The notes: a model not told the origin generated them from the sequence alone. Positions 35,428-44,643 are shown, counted from the stretch's first letter. The stretch: DNA of 64,000 bases from Amycolatopsis nalaikhensis (GCF_030264295.1 NZ_CP127173.1:999501-1063500); one strand, 5' to 3'. A program made the numbers and translations.

Positions 35428-36465
35428 TCACGCCTGGTAGCTGCCGACGTTCGCGGTCGCGAGCGTGCCCAGCCGGCTGGGGACGCGGTCGAGCAGCCCG
35501 CCGGCGCCCAGGTGGTCCGCCACCGCCCACGAGTGTGCCGGATCGCCGATGAGGTGCCCGAACGCGAGCGCGTCCGCCTGCCCGCTCCCGTGATCGAGCG
35601 CGGCGAGCACCGACGACAGCAGCACGTTCCGCGCGTTCTCCATCCACCGTCCGACGCCGGGGTGGCCGAGCACCCGCTCGATCGCGGCCCGCACCTCGGC
35701 CTCACGCGCCGTCGGGAAGGCCAGTTCGAGCCACGCCCGTGCGTCGCCCGGACGGCGCTGGACGCTCGTGCGCAAGCCGTAGGTGATCCCGAGGTCGTCG
35801 CGGAGTGCCTGGTACAGCGGCGAAAACGGCGCCCCGGCCACCGCGAACAGGAACAGCTCCGCCGCCGCGGCCTCTCCGGCGTCGACCGGCGGCAGGCTCC
35901 AGCACACCGCGTACCACGTCTGGTCGCCGGTTCCGGCCCGGTGCGTCTCACCGCCGCCCGGCACCGGGGCTTCCGCCGGTTTTTCGCGAATCGTCAGGGG
36001 TTCGGGCGTTCCGTCGACGTCGGCGAGGACCGTGACGTGCGTCCGGAGCGGCCCTTCCGGCCGGGCGCCCGTGCCGTCGGCCGCGGCGAGCTTGCGGGCG
36101 GCGAGCCGCGGGGTCCCCGCGCGTCCGGCGGCGGTGACGTCCAGGTCCGCCCAGGTCAACGCCGTGTCGTCGAGAAAGCCGAGCAGTTCGCCGAGCCGGT
36201 CTTCGGTCACCGTGAACGACAACGCCGGGCTCCCGGCGAGGACCTTCGTGCCCACCCCGCCGCCGGTGCGCGCGGCGAGCCCCCGCCACTCCGGCCGCGC
36301 GACGACCGCCCGCTTCCACGCCTCGGCGACCGGCGTCGCGGCGCCGGCCGACGCCAGCGTCACCCGGACGTGCGCCAGCCCCGACGCGATCCCGGACCGG
36401 TAGACCGCGGCGGCGGGCCAGGCGGTCGCGATCGGCTGTGGCAAGCAGTTCAAGACCGCGGTCAC
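35428..36465 (-). CDS. M16 peptidase-like protein, non-catalytic subunit
   Basis: A 345-residue M16-like chain without the HxxEH zinc motif. Its C-terminal half keeps the partner-subunit signature SPLYQALRDDLGITYGLRT, whose Arg/Tyr bind substrate in processing-peptidase alpha subunits and PqqF/PqqG-type pairs. The GTG start overlaps the stop of the catalytic gene (GTGA), so a 1:1 heterodimer is likely. It belongs to the YcaO RiPP operon. Confidence 0.82.
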   Translation of the reverse strand: MTAVLNCLPQPIATAWPAAAVYRSGIASGLAHVRVTLASAGAATPVAEAWKRAVVARPEWRGLAARTGGGVGTKVLAGSPALSFTVTEDRLGELLGFLDDTALTWADLDVTAAGRAGTPRLAARKLAAADGTGARPEGPLRTHVTVLADVDGTPEPLTIREKPAEAPVPGGGETHRAGTGDQTWYAVCWSLPPVDAGEAAAAELFLFAVAGAPFSPLYQALRDDLGITYGLRTSVQRRPGDARAWLELAFPTAREAEVRAAIERVLGHPGVGRWMENARNVLLSSVLAALDHGSGQADALAFGHLIGDPAHSWAVADHLGAGGLLDRVPSRLGTLATANVGSYQA

Positions 36466-37637
36466 AGCACGATCTCCCGGCCTCCGTGCGCGGCCAGCTC
36501 CACCGCGAGCTTCGCGACCCGCTCGGTGTCCACATCGGACAGCGCGGCGAGGTAGTCGGTGACGGACGCGCGCGCGAACATCCGCAGCCAGGTGGCGGCG
36601 CGCGTGCGGGACACCGCCCGGTCGAACCGCTTGACCGCCCCGATGCGCACCCAGCGCGCGGCGTCGGCCACGACCGCCGGGTCGAGCCCGTCGGCCAGCG
36701 TCCCGAGCGCGGACGTCAGCGCGTCCGGCAGCCACTCCGTCTCCCCCGTCGCCTCGACCGTCAGGCACGTCGGCGAGCGGTCCTCGTTCGGGTCGCCGCT
36801 GATCCCGACCCGTGCCGTCACGCTCGATCCGGCGGGCGCGCGGCGGCCGGCCAGCGACCGGCCGCCGCCCTGGCCGAGCAGCGCGGCGACGACCTGGGCC
36901 ACCGCGAGGTCCGTCAGCCACGGTCCGGTCCGGACCACCGGGAAGCACACCGCGTGGGCATGCGGCGAGTCGTCGGCCCGGTCGATCCGGACCACCCGCG
37001 GCCCGCTCAGCTCGTGCGGCCGCGGCGCGTCCGGCACGGCACCGCCCTCGAGCACCTCGAGCACCGGCGAAAGCAGCTCCACCAGCTCGGCCGACCCGAG
37101 CGGCCCGACGCTCGCGATCTGCGCGACCGCCGGGTCGAGGAAGAACCGGAACCCGTCGGCCACGTCACTGGGAGTCAGGTCCCGCAGTGCCGGGTTGTCG
37201 ACGAAACCGCTGTGCGCGTTGGCTTCGTCGTCGAAGAGGGCCGCGCGGTTGTACTGCGTGCTGAACCCGCGCTGCGGGTGCCGCAGCACCTTGCTCGCCA
37301 CCTCCTGCGCGATGACGTCGAGCTCGCGCCGCACCGTTTCCGGCTCGTGCACCGGATCGGCGAGCTGCCGCCGCGCGATCCGCGCCCAGTGCCCGAGCCC
37401 GGCCGGGGGCGCGCTCACCCAGAACTGGACGTAGTCCGCGCCCGTGTACGCGTTGCAGATCGCCCCGGCCGAGCGCAGCGCCGCGAAGAACTGCGCCGAC
37501 CCGCCGGTTCCCCGGCAGTGGAACACGTGCTCCACCAGGTGCGCCAGGCCTGGCAGCGGCTCGTCGCGCTGCCCGCGCCCGAAGGTGAGGCAGACCGTCT
37601 GCAGTGCGCGGCCCGGCTGCCGCTCGACGACGATCAC
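36462..37637 (-). CDS. M16 family zinc peptidase, catalytic subunit
   Basis: A 391-residue M16 peptidase. The inverted zinc motif HLVEH is at 33-37 (GLAHLVEHVFHCRGT), and a downstream acidic region near EPETVRRELDVIAQEV supplies the third ligand. The long open frame upstream belongs to the MFS and YcaO genes in another phase; GTG 37637 overlaps the MFS stop. With the next gene it should form the protease that removes the leader of the RiPP precursor. Confidence 0.87.
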   Translation of the reverse strand: MIVVERQPGRALQTVCLTFGRGQRDEPLPGLAHLVEHVFHCRGTGGSAQFFAALRSAGAICNAYTGADYVQFWVSAPPAGLGHWARIARRQLADPVHEPETVRRELDVIAQEVASKVLRHPQRGFSTQYNRAALFDDEANAHSGFVDNPALRDLTPSDVADGFRFFLDPAVAQIASVGPLGSAELVELLSPVLEVLEGGAVPDAPRPHELSGPRVVRIDRADDSPHAHAVCFPVVRTGPWLTDLAVAQVVAALLGQGGGRSLAGRRAPAGSSVTARVGISGDPNEDRSPTCLTVEATGETEWLPDALTSALGTLADGLDPAVVADAARWVRIGAVKRFDRAVSRTRAATWLRMFARASVTDYLAALSDVDTERVAKLAVELAAHGGREIVL

Positions 37638-38842
37638 CGGACCACCGCCACGGGCGCCGGGCGGACCAGCGTGCACGCGGCCGCGGCGACCGCGCCGCAC
37701 GCCGCCGTCACCAGCCACACCACCGTCCCGCCCCGGGCGGTCAGCGACAGCATGACCACCGGCCAGAGCAGCCCGGCCGCGGCCCAGCCGAGCTGGTAGG
37801 CCGCCATGTACTGGGCCAGCCGCGCGGGTGGCGCGATCCGGGCCACGAAGTCGTTCATCACCGACGTGCTGAGCAGCTCGCCGGCGGTCAGCCCGACCAT
37901 GCCGACCACCGCGCACACCGCCGTTCCCCAGGTGGGCAGCAGGAACCCGACGCCGAGCACGGCGGCACCGGCCGCGATCGACAGCGCCGCCGCGATCATC
38001 ACCGTCCGGTGCCGGTAGCGCTCCACCCGCCGCGACACCACCGGCAGCGTCAGCACGAGGATCACGACGTTGAGCGCGATCAGCACCCCGGCCAGCCCGG
38101 CACCCCACTGTCCTTTCTGGACCAGGGAGAGCGTGAGCACGGACGGCATCGCCAGCAGCGGCACCACCAGCAGCACCGAGGCGATCAGGAAGACGCTGAA
38201 CTTGACGTCGGTGTAGACGGACAACGCGCGGGCGGGCCGGTCGCCGCCGGTGACCCGCGGCGTCGTCCGCACCCCGCGCAGGAGCACGGCCGCGACCAGG
38301 AACGACACGGCGTTCAGCGCCATGAACACGGTCAGCCCGCCGTTCCCGGCGAACCCGACGATGACCCCGCCTGCCAGGGCGCCGAGCCCCATGGCGGCGT
38401 TGCGGATACTGCCTTCCAGCGCGTACCACCGGCGCCGCTGGTCCCCGGTGATGTCCGCGACGAACGTCGAGTTGCCCGCCCAGAAGGCGTTGTCCCCCGC
38501 CGTCGACAGCAGCAGGACGACCAGCGCGAGCAGCCGGCTGGTCGCGAACAACGCCCCGACCGCGGCCAGCGCCCGCACGCAGTTGATGACCACGAGGCAG
38601 CGCGCCGAGCCGTACCGCCCGACGAACCGGCTGGTCAGGGTCCCGGCGGGCAGGGCGAGGATCGCGGCCAGCGTCATCAGCACGCCGACCGCGGACTGGG
38701 ACAGCCCGGCCCGGAAGACGAAGTACAGCGGCACGAACGGCAGCAGGGCACCACTGGCCACCGAGTCGATGGCGACGGAGGCGAGCACGGACCGGCCCCG
38801 CGGGATGCGGGTCAGGTCGAGCTGCGTCCAGCGGGCGAACAT
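37634..38842 (-). CDS. MFS transporter
   Basis: A 402-residue major facilitator with about twelve hydrophobic segments. The first helix is in VLASVAIDSVASGALLPFVP, with LPAGTLTSRFVGRYGSARC as the loop 2-3 motif. It lies between the YcaO gene and the M16 pair with coupled starts and stops, and is the probable exporter of the mature peptide. Confidence 0.9.
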   Translation of the reverse strand: MFARWTQLDLTRIPRGRSVLASVAIDSVASGALLPFVPLYFVFRAGLSQSAVGVLMTLAAILALPAGTLTSRFVGRYGSARCLVVINCVRALAAVGALFATSRLLALVVLLLSTAGDNAFWAGNSTFVADITGDQRRRWYALEGSIRNAAMGLGALAGGVIVGFAGNGGLTVFMALNAVSFLVAAVLLRGVRTTPRVTGGDRPARALSVYTDVKFSVFLIASVLLVVPLLAMPSVLTLSLVQKGQWGAGLAGVLIALNVVILVLTLPVVSRRVERYRHRTVMIAAALSIAAGAAVLGVGFLLPTWGTAVCAVVGMVGLTAGELLSTSVMNDFVARIAPPARLAQYMAAYQLGWAAAGLLWPVVMLSLTARGGTVVWLVTAACGAVAAAACTLVRPAPVAVVR

Positions 38843-38851
38843 CCGGCCTCC

Positions 38852-41113
38852 TCAGTAGTGCGCGAGCGGAAAGCGGTTCAGCTCGGCCTCGGGCAGCGGC
38901 GTCTCGCGCCAGCCGAGGTCGACGGCGGCGCGGCGCACGCGGTCGCGGCCCCACTGCGGGAACGCCGCCGCGAAGTTCGGCACCAGGCCGGGGCTGAGCA
39001 CGCGCACCGCCGAGAACCCGGCCTCGGCGACGTCCGGCGTGGTCAGGTCGACGGCGATCGGTTCTTCGCCGAACTCCGCCCGCAGCGCCCCGGCGACCTG
39101 CGCGATCAGCGCGTCGGCGGATTCGGGTTCCCGCGCCGGTTCGGCCGGGCGGGGGCCGGCGGGGACGTCGAGCGTCCACGGCGAGACGTACGCGCCCGCC
39201 CGCGGGTCCAGGTAGATCTGCAGCTGGCAGGACAGGTCCTTGACGTCCCGGAAGTCGGGCCGGTAGGAGTCCAGGTACCGGGCGTCCTCGCGGAACGGCT
39301 TGAGGTTCCGTTGCGCGGACAGGACGTTCGCCTGCGCGCTGCCCGGCCGCGCCCCCGCCATCGTCAGCCCGGTCCACTGCAGACCGACGCCTTCGGCGAG
39401 CGCTTTCCGCGCCGCTTCGGTGAAGCCGGGCCGGGTCGCGAACCCGATGGCCAGGAAGTCCGACCGCACGTCCTGCACGCAGGCGGCGACGGTGGCCATG
39501 CCGTAGCGCTCGGAGAGCGGGATGATCGCCGTCCGGAACCGGTCGCCGAGCTCGGTGGCGAGCTCCGGCGCGAACTCCTCGAGCGGAACCCGCGGCAGCA
39601 CCGGCGTGTTCGCCCACCACACCATGGAGGCGTCGCGCTCGATCGTCTCGGACAGGCCGTTCGCGACGGCTTCCGCCCAGGTCCGCCCGCCCGCGATGCC
39701 CGACAGGTTCGGGTAGAGGTGCCGTTGTTCGCCGTCCGGCCGGACGGCGTTCCACGACACGTACACCCAGCACGCCGGGACCCACCGCTCGGCGCCGCTC
39801 ACCAGCCCGCGGCCGGGGACCCACGCCACGGTCGTGTCGTCGGCCAGCGGGGCGAACGGGAACCCGCGCTCGGCGTGCTGGGCGGCGGAGTAGCCGACGA
39901 GGCTGCCCGGCGCCACCGCGGCCAGCCCGCGGCGCGTGAGTTCGGTGTAGCTCGCCGACACCATCGGCGTCCGCGGCGACACCCAGTTCGCGCAGTAGCG
40001 CTCGATCAGCTCACCGATCGCCGGGCCTTCGGCGGCCGCCGCGCTCTCCCAGCTGGAGCCGAACGCCGTCAGGTCGTTGGGGAAGTCCATCACCCGGCGC
40101 ATGTCGGCGGCGCGGGCGACCGCGATGTGCAGGGAACGCGGGAAGTGCGCCGGCGTCGGCTGCGTCTTCACCGACCGGATCACCCCGGCCTCGGGGTCGC
40201 GCAGGTGCCAGGCGTCGGTGCGGCGGACCGGGCGCCGCCGGTCCTGGTCGGGCAGGGCGAGGACGCCGTGGTGGTCGACGGTCTGGTGCGCGCAGTCGAG
40301 GACCAGCTCGGCCGACTGGATTTCGGCGCGCGCGGCCCCGGCGAGCCAGCGTTCGGCCTGCACGGCCAGCGTCGCGGCGGCCCAGCGCAGTTCCGCGGGC
40401 CGCAGCGAATCCGGCTCGGGTGGCGGCGGATCCCCGTGCTCGGCGAGGAACAACGCGGGCGAGGCCGCGGCGGCTTCCCGGCGGCGGTAGACGTCCGACA
40501 TCGTGGCGCCGAAGCCGGGCTTGATGACGGGCCCGGCGAAGACCTTGTGGTCGAACAGCCGGACGACCAAGCGAAGGGTGTCGAGCCGTTCGAGCTCGTC
40601 GTCGAGCGCGATCACGGTTTTCGCCGTCGCGTGGCGGAAAACCGGGCAGACGACCAGCCGCGACCCGAACTCGGCCCGCGCCTGTTCGGCGGCGGCGAGG
40701 AGGTCGTCCTGGGCGCATTCGCGGACGTCGGTGCGCAGTCCGGCGGCCTGCCAGGCCTCGGCCAGCGCCGTCACGGGCTCAGCCGGGCCGAGCCAGAGGA
40801 ACCGGTAGTCGCGCAGCCGCTGCGTGCGCAGGGCTTGCGGGAGCAACCGGTACCAGGACCGGTCGCCGGTGTCGGCGACGGGCTGCACGCAGCCGTCGCG
40901 GGTCAGGGCGGCCCAGACCTCGGCGAACTCACCGGGCGCCACGGCCAGCAGCTCTTCCCGGGTCCGGGTGCCGTCCAGGAGCGCGAGCCAGTCGCGCATC
41001 GGCCCGGCCGCGACGCGGACGCGGAGCACGGTCCGGCTCGGCGGTACCAGCAGGCAGCGGTCCGGCCCGTCGGCGACGACCCGTACGTGTCCGGCGATCC
41101 ATTCAGATGACAT
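38852..41113 (-). CDS. YcaO-type RiPP modification enzyme with fused leader-binding domain
   Basis: A 753-residue fusion. The first 75 residues look like a PqqD-like RRE (LLDGTRTREELLAVAPGEFAEV), then an E1/ocin-ThiF-like partner region to about 340. The C-terminal half is a YcaO ATPase, with GLSETIERDASMVWW as the Mg-ATP motif. The protein ends RFPLAHY and lacks the C-terminal PxPxP of azoline cyclodehydratases, so the reaction may be amidine or other backbone chemistry rather than azole formation. It would act on the 33-residue peptide encoded just upstream. Confidence 0.85.
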   Translation of the reverse strand: MSSEWIAGHVRVVADGPDRCLLVPPSRTVLRVRVAAGPMRDWLALLDGTRTREELLAVAPGEFAEVWAALTRDGCVQPVADTGDRSWYRLLPQALRTQRLRDYRFLWLGPAEPVTALAEAWQAAGLRTDVRECAQDDLLAAAEQARAEFGSRLVVCPVFRHATAKTVIALDDELERLDTLRLVVRLFDHKVFAGPVIKPGFGATMSDVYRRREAAAASPALFLAEHGDPPPPEPDSLRPAELRWAAATLAVQAERWLAGAARAEIQSAELVLDCAHQTVDHHGVLALPDQDRRRPVRRTDAWHLRDPEAGVIRSVKTQPTPAHFPRSLHIAVARAADMRRVMDFPNDLTAFGSSWESAAAAEGPAIGELIERYCANWVSPRTPMVSASYTELTRRGLAAVAPGSLVGYSAAQHAERGFPFAPLADDTTVAWVPGRGLVSGAERWVPACWVYVSWNAVRPDGEQRHLYPNLSGIAGGRTWAEAVANGLSETIERDASMVWWANTPVLPRVPLEEFAPELATELGDRFRTAIIPLSERYGMATVAACVQDVRSDFLAIGFATRPGFTEAARKALAEGVGLQWTGLTMAGARPGSAQANVLSAQRNLKPFREDARYLDSYRPDFRDVKDLSCQLQIYLDPRAGAYVSPWTLDVPAGPRPAEPAREPESADALIAQVAGALRAEFGEEPIAVDLTTPDVAEAGFSAVRVLSPGLVPNFAAAFPQWGRDRVRRAAVDLGWRETPLPEAELNRFPLAHY

Positions 41114-41162
41114 CTGCTTCCTCCACGCCGCTGCGCGCGTTACCCTGGACGTGCCGGATGGC

Positions 41163-41193
41163 CCCCGGGGTGTGCTAGGGACGCACCCCGGGG
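41163..41193. terminator. Hairpin between RiPP precursor and YcaO gene
   Basis: CCCCGGGGTGTG (41163-41174) pairs with CGCACCCCGGGG (41182-41193), one G-U pair, 7-base loop. It would partly stop transcripts and favour the precursor over the enzymes, a common RiPP layout. Confidence 0.7.
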
Positions 41194-41214
41194 ACCGATC
41201 CGATCATCGTGGGA

Positions 41215-41316
41215 TCAGTCCTCGTCCCAGCTGAACTCGATTTCCGGGGCGACGTTGTTGTTCGCCAGGATGGCGAGTTCGTTCTCGTTCTCGAAGGACT
41301 CGAAGATCTCCAGCAT
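41215..41316 (-). CDS. Putative RiPP precursor peptide (33 aa)
   Basis: A short, very acidic peptide: MLEIFESFENENELAILAN, then NNVAPEIEFSWDED at the C-terminus. AGGAAGGAA lies upstream of the ATG. It has no Cys and no Thr; the only Ser in the C-terminal half is in EFSWDED, so azole chains are impossible. It directly precedes the YcaO fusion, separated by an attenuator-like hairpin. I suspect kinship with YcaO-made amidine peptides such as streptamidine, but cannot verify the precursor match. Confidence 0.75.
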   Translation of the reverse strand: MLEIFESFENENELAILANNNVAPEIEFSWDED

Positions 41317-41506
41317 TTCCGGGTGGTTCCTTCCTCGTTGGTTATCGGGACAAACGCCCGGCTTAGAGGCTGCGTCGGCGTGGCCCACCATCGGGTGCGA
41401 CTCACTGCCGTCCTATGCGTTCCTCATACCTTCGCCGTGCGTGTTCCCATAGTGCCGACCGGGCGGAACGCCGACGTCTCCTCGATTGCGCTGCCCCGAA
41501 CAGCGG

Positions 41507-42226
41507 TCAGCCGAGCCGCAGGACGAAGATCAAGAAGCTCGGAAACGTGTCCAGGACAGGGAAATCCTGGGGGAACAGCTCGCGGGCGGCTGCCACCGGC
41601 CGCGGTTCGTGGACGACCGAAATCCGGAAACCGGCCGCGGTGAAGGCGTCCGTCATCGCGTGCAGCGGCCGGTTCCAGAAGCTCATCGGGACGCTTTTCC
41701 CGTCCAACGTCCATTCCTCGGTCCAGTTGTACGTCGCGAAATAGTCGGGCCTCGGGCCGGACTGGCGGTGCATGAGGTTGATCGCGAAGGGGTGATCGAC
41801 CGACACGATCAGCCGACCACCCGGCCGCAGGACGCGCCGGAACTCGGCGAGCGTCGGCGCCCAGTCCCGCAGGTAGTGCAGCACCAGGGACGCCACGACG
41901 TCGTCGAACGCGTCGTCGGGAAACGGCAGCGGGTCGGCCAGGTCGGCGACGCGCAGGTCCGCGTCGGCACCGAGCCGCCGCCGGGCCTGCGCCAGCATCC
42001 CGGCACTGGAGTCGATGCCGGTCACGATCGCGCCCCGGTCGCGCAGGGCCGCGGACAGCGGGCCGGATCCGCAGCCCGCGTCGAGGATCCGCCGTCCGGT
42101 CACGTCGCCCACCAGGGCCAACGTCGCCGGTCGCTCGTAGTAGGCGTTCATCAGGCTGGTCTCGTTCTCGGCCGTGTAGGCGGTGGCGAGGCCGTCGTAG
42201 TCGTTCGCGCGCTCTTCCGAGGTCAT
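41507..42226 (-). CDS. SAM-dependent methyltransferase
   Basis: A 239-residue class I methyltransferase. Motif I is ILDAGCGSGPLSAAL (about 46-60), followed by VTGIDSSAGML and LPFPDDAFDDVVASLVLHYL. ATG 42226 fits the family (MTSEERANDYDGLA); a longer frame exists but runs into the divergent promoter. It lies beyond the start of the RiPP operon on the same strand and may be unrelated to it. Confidence 0.88.
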   Translation of the reverse strand: MTSEERANDYDGLATAYTAENETSLMNAYYERPATLALVGDVTGRRILDAGCGSGPLSAALRDRGAIVTGIDSSAGMLAQARRRLGADADLRVADLADPLPFPDDAFDDVVASLVLHYLRDWAPTLAEFRRVLRPGGRLIVSVDHPFAINLMHRQSGPRPDYFATYNWTEEWTLDGKSVPMSFWNRPLHAMTDAFTAAGFRISVVHEPRPVAAARELFPQDFPVLDTFPSFLIFVLRLG

Positions 42227-42281
42227 GGGCCCGATCCTGCCATTGACAAAAACTTCTTTTACATAAAGACTCGTTTTCGCC
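42227..42281. promoter_or_regulatory. AT-rich divergent promoter
   Basis: These 55 bp contain TTGACA (42243-42248) and the AT-rich stretch CTTCTTTTACATAAAG, rare for this GC-rich DNA. It should drive the ArsR-SRPBCC pair and/or the methyltransferase. Confidence 0.5.
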
Positions 42282-42845
42282 ATGAGAGATGTCGTCTACC
42301 TCGAGCAGATCGAGCAGGCCGAGGCCCTGCTCAAGCCGCAGCGGATCGACGTGCTGCGGCAGCTCGCCGAGCCCCGGTCGTGCACCGAGGTCGCCGGGGT
42401 GCTGGACCAGTCGCCGCAGCGGGTCTACTACCACGTCAAACGGCTGGTCGAGGCCGGGCTCGTGCGGCAGGTCGCCGAACGCCGGGTGCGGGGCATCCAC
42501 GAGGGGATCTACCAGGCCGCCGCGCGGTCGTACTGGCTGTCGCCGCGGCTGGTGGGGCGGATCGGGCTGCGGCAGACCCGGGACCGGCTCAGCCTCGGCC
42601 ACCTGCTGGACCTGATGGAGGAGGTGCAGGCGGACGTCGCCGCGCTCGACCTCAGCCGGCCGGACCTGCCCTCGATCGGGGTGTCCGGGGAGATCCGGGT
42701 GCGCCCGGAGCAGCGCAAGGCGTTCCTCGACGAGCTGCAAGGGACGCTGCAGGACCTGTTCACCCGCTACGGCGGGGCCGAGGGCGACGCGTTCCGCCTG
42801 GCCGTCGCCTGCTACCCGAAGGGAGATCCCGATGACCGAGTTTGA
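42282..42845 (+). CDS. ArsR-type helix-turn-helix regulator
   Basis: A 187-residue ArsR-like regulator without metal-binding cysteines. The HTH region is PRSCTEVAGVLDQSPQRVYY HVKRLVEAGLV (about 31-61). It overlaps the following SRPBCC gene, the usual pairing in which the regulator controls its own SRPBCC partner. Confidence 0.88.
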   Translation: MRDVVYLEQIEQAEALLKPQRIDVLRQLAEPRSCTEVAGVLDQSPQRVYYHVKRLVEAGLVRQVAERRVRGIHEGIYQAAARSYWLSPRLVGRIGLRQTRDRLSLGHLLDLMEEVQADVAALDLSRPDLPSIGVSGEIRVRPEQRKAFLDELQGTLQDLFTRYGGAEGDAFRLAVACYPKGDPDDRV

Positions 42846-43716
42846 CCTGCGCCTGCGCGCGGTCGTGCCGGCCCCGCCGAAGGTCGTGTACGAGGCCCTG
42901 ACCGACCCGGCCGCGCTGCGCGTGTGGCTCACCGACCACGCCGAAGTCGACCTGCCGGGCAGATACGAGTTCTGGGGCCGCCACACGCCCGACGGCGCCG
43001 AGCCGCACCAGCGCGTCCTGCACGCCGACGAGCGCACGATCCGGCTCGCCTGGACCGTCGAAGGCGTGGAGACGATCTCGCAGATCGAGCTGGCCGACGA
43101 CGAAGACGGCACGCTGGTCACGCTGAGCCAGAGCGACCTGCCGAGTTTCGAGGACATCATCGCCGACAAGGCCGGCGCCCGCGGCGCGCTGCAGACGTTC
43201 TGGTCGCTGGCGATCGCCAACCTGGCCGACTACCTGTCCGGCCGCGAGCTGACCCCGAAGTGCGACTTCACCTCGACCGAGCTGCGCGCTTCGGTGGTGA
43301 TCGACGCGGCACCGGACGAGGTGTTCGACTCGATGATCCAGCCGGCACGGTTCCGCGAGTGGTTCGGCGCCAACGTGGACATCGAGCCGCGCTTGGGCGG
43401 CCGCTTCGCGATGGGCGGCTTCGACCTGGACCCGGGCGGCGCCACGTTCGTCGAGTTCGAGCCGGGCCGCAAAGCGACGCTGCGCTTCGCCGACGGCATC
43501 ACGGACGCGTGGGAGCTGGAGGGCTCGGAGGGCAAGACCCGGCTCACGTTGGTGGAAAGCGGCTTCGACCCGGACAACCCGCCGTACCCGGGCTGGGCGG
43601 GCTGGCTCGGCGGCATCGCGGCGCTGCGGCGCTACCACGAGCTGCCGCGGTGGCGGTCGATCTGGCGCGGGATCGAGATGGCCGGGGTCCCCGAAGGCAT
43701 GTTCGTCACCGACTGA
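42832..43716 (+). CDS. SRPBCC (AHSA1-like) domain protein, two domains
   Basis: A 294-residue protein with two START-like/AHSA1 domains: residues about 5-135 (VPAPPKVVYEALTDPAALRV, GRYEFWGRHTPDG) and 150-285 (DAAPDEVFDSMIQPARFREW, GRFAMGGFDLDPGG). These bind small hydrophobic ligands. It overlaps the ArsR gene by 14 bp. Confidence 0.85.
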   Translation: MTEFDLRLRAVVPAPPKVVYEALTDPAALRVWLTDHAEVDLPGRYEFWGRHTPDGAEPHQRVLHADERTIRLAWTVEGVETISQIELADDEDGTLVTLSQSDLPSFEDIIADKAGARGALQTFWSLAIANLADYLSGRELTPKCDFTSTELRASVVIDAAPDEVFDSMIQPARFREWFGANVDIEPRLGGRFAMGGFDLDPGGATFVEFEPGRKATLRFADGITDAWELEGSEGKTRLTLVESGFDPDNPPYPGWAGWLGGIAALRRYHELPRWRSIWRGIEMAGVPEGMFVTD

Positions 43717-43718
43717 CG

Positions 43719-44124
43719 GCTGAAGCGCCCCGTCCTGACCGTCCACACCGGACACAGCGAGGGTGCCCGACGGGGTTCCCGCCGGCTGCAGGCGGCCCAC
43801 GTCACGACCTTCGACCGGCTCTGGTCGACGCTGCCGTTCCTGCGGCCGCTGCGGACTACGCCGACCGCATGCTCACCGGCGAGGACTTCGCCTACCGCGG
43901 CCACTCGAACCTGACGCCCGCGGTGCTCGACCTGCCCCGGCGGTGACTTGTCCGTGCCGATGTGGGGCCCGGACGCGAAAGACCCGCTCGAGGTGTGCCG
44001 CCCGCTGGCGGTCGAGGTCCACCGGATCCCCGACGAGCTGCGGGAAGGCTGGCGGCCACCGGAACCGGCGGCCTACCGCAACCTGCACGGGATGCGGCAG
44101 CCCAGCTGGGACGACCGAGCGTGA
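43719..44124 (+). pseudogene. Decayed gene remnant, family unknown
   Basis: The 450 bp after the SRPBCC gene contain protein-like pieces in different frames: TFDRLWSTLPFLRPL, then ADYADRMLTGEDFAYRGHSN ending at 43946, and VPMWGPDAKDPLEVCRPLAV to AYRNLHGMRQPSWDDRA ending at 44124. They read like parts of one protein broken by indels. I cannot name the family. The last piece could also be a small gene of its own. Confidence 0.35.
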
Positions 44125-44126
44125 CC

Positions 44127-44156
44127 GGGCCGGCTCACCCGCGGGTGAGCCGGCCC
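44127..44156. terminator. Bidirectional terminator hairpin
   Basis: GGGCCGGCTCACCC (44127-44140) and GGGTGAGCCGGCCC (44143-44156) form a perfect 14-bp stem with a 2-base loop, between convergent units. Confidence 0.8.
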
Positions 44157-44166
44157 GTCGTGCGCC

Positions 44167-44643
44167 CTACATCTTCGCCGCGCCCGCCTTGATCGCTTCG
44201 CGGATGCGGGAGTACGTGCCGCAGCGGCAGACGTTGCGGATCTCGTCCAGGTCGCTGTCGCTGATCTCGCGGCCCTGGGCCCGGACCTGCTTCACCTTGG
44301 CGACGGCCGCCATGATCTGGCCCGGCTGGCAGTAGCCGCACTGGGCCACGTCCTTCTCCAGCCACGCCTCCTGCATCGGGTGCAGGTCCTTGCCCACCGT
44401 GGCGGGCAGGCCCTCGATCGTGGTGATCTCGTCCGTGGCCTTGACGTCGGCGACCCGCACCGAGCACGGGTTGAACGCCTTGCCGTTGAAGTGCGACGTG
44501 CACGCCTTGCAGACGTTGATGCCGCAGCCGTACTTGGGCCCGCGCACGCCGAGGACGTCACGCAGCACCCACAGCAGGCGCACGTCGTCGTCGACGTCGA
44601 CGGTCACCGGCTTCCCGTTGAGGACGAAGGTGTGCTTGCTCAT
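44167..44643 (-). CDS. (2Fe-2S) subunit of molybdenum hydroxylase
   Basis: A 158-residue iron-sulfur subunit of the xanthine dehydrogenase/isoquinoline oxidoreductase class. The plant-type cluster is bound by GCGINVCKACTSH (about 39-51) and the second by QCGYCQPGQIM and VCRCGTYSRIREAI. It follows the large subunit gene by 11 bp and passes electrons from the molybdopterin site to an acceptor. Confidence 0.94.
   Translation of the reverse strand: MSKHTFVLNGKPVTVDVDDDVRLLWVLRDVLGVRGPKYGCGINVCKACTSHFNGKAFNPCSVRVADVKATDEITTIEGLPATVGKDLHPMQEAWLEKDVAQCGYCQPGQIMAAVAKVKQVRAQGREISDSDLDEIRNVCRCGTYSRIREAIKAGAAKM

Noticed and set aside
36462..39824. A 1120-residue open frame covering the M16 gene and beyond
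   Set aside because: Only the last 391 codons are M16-like; the rest is Arg/Gly/Pro-rich shadow sequence antisense or out of phase with the MFS and YcaO genes.
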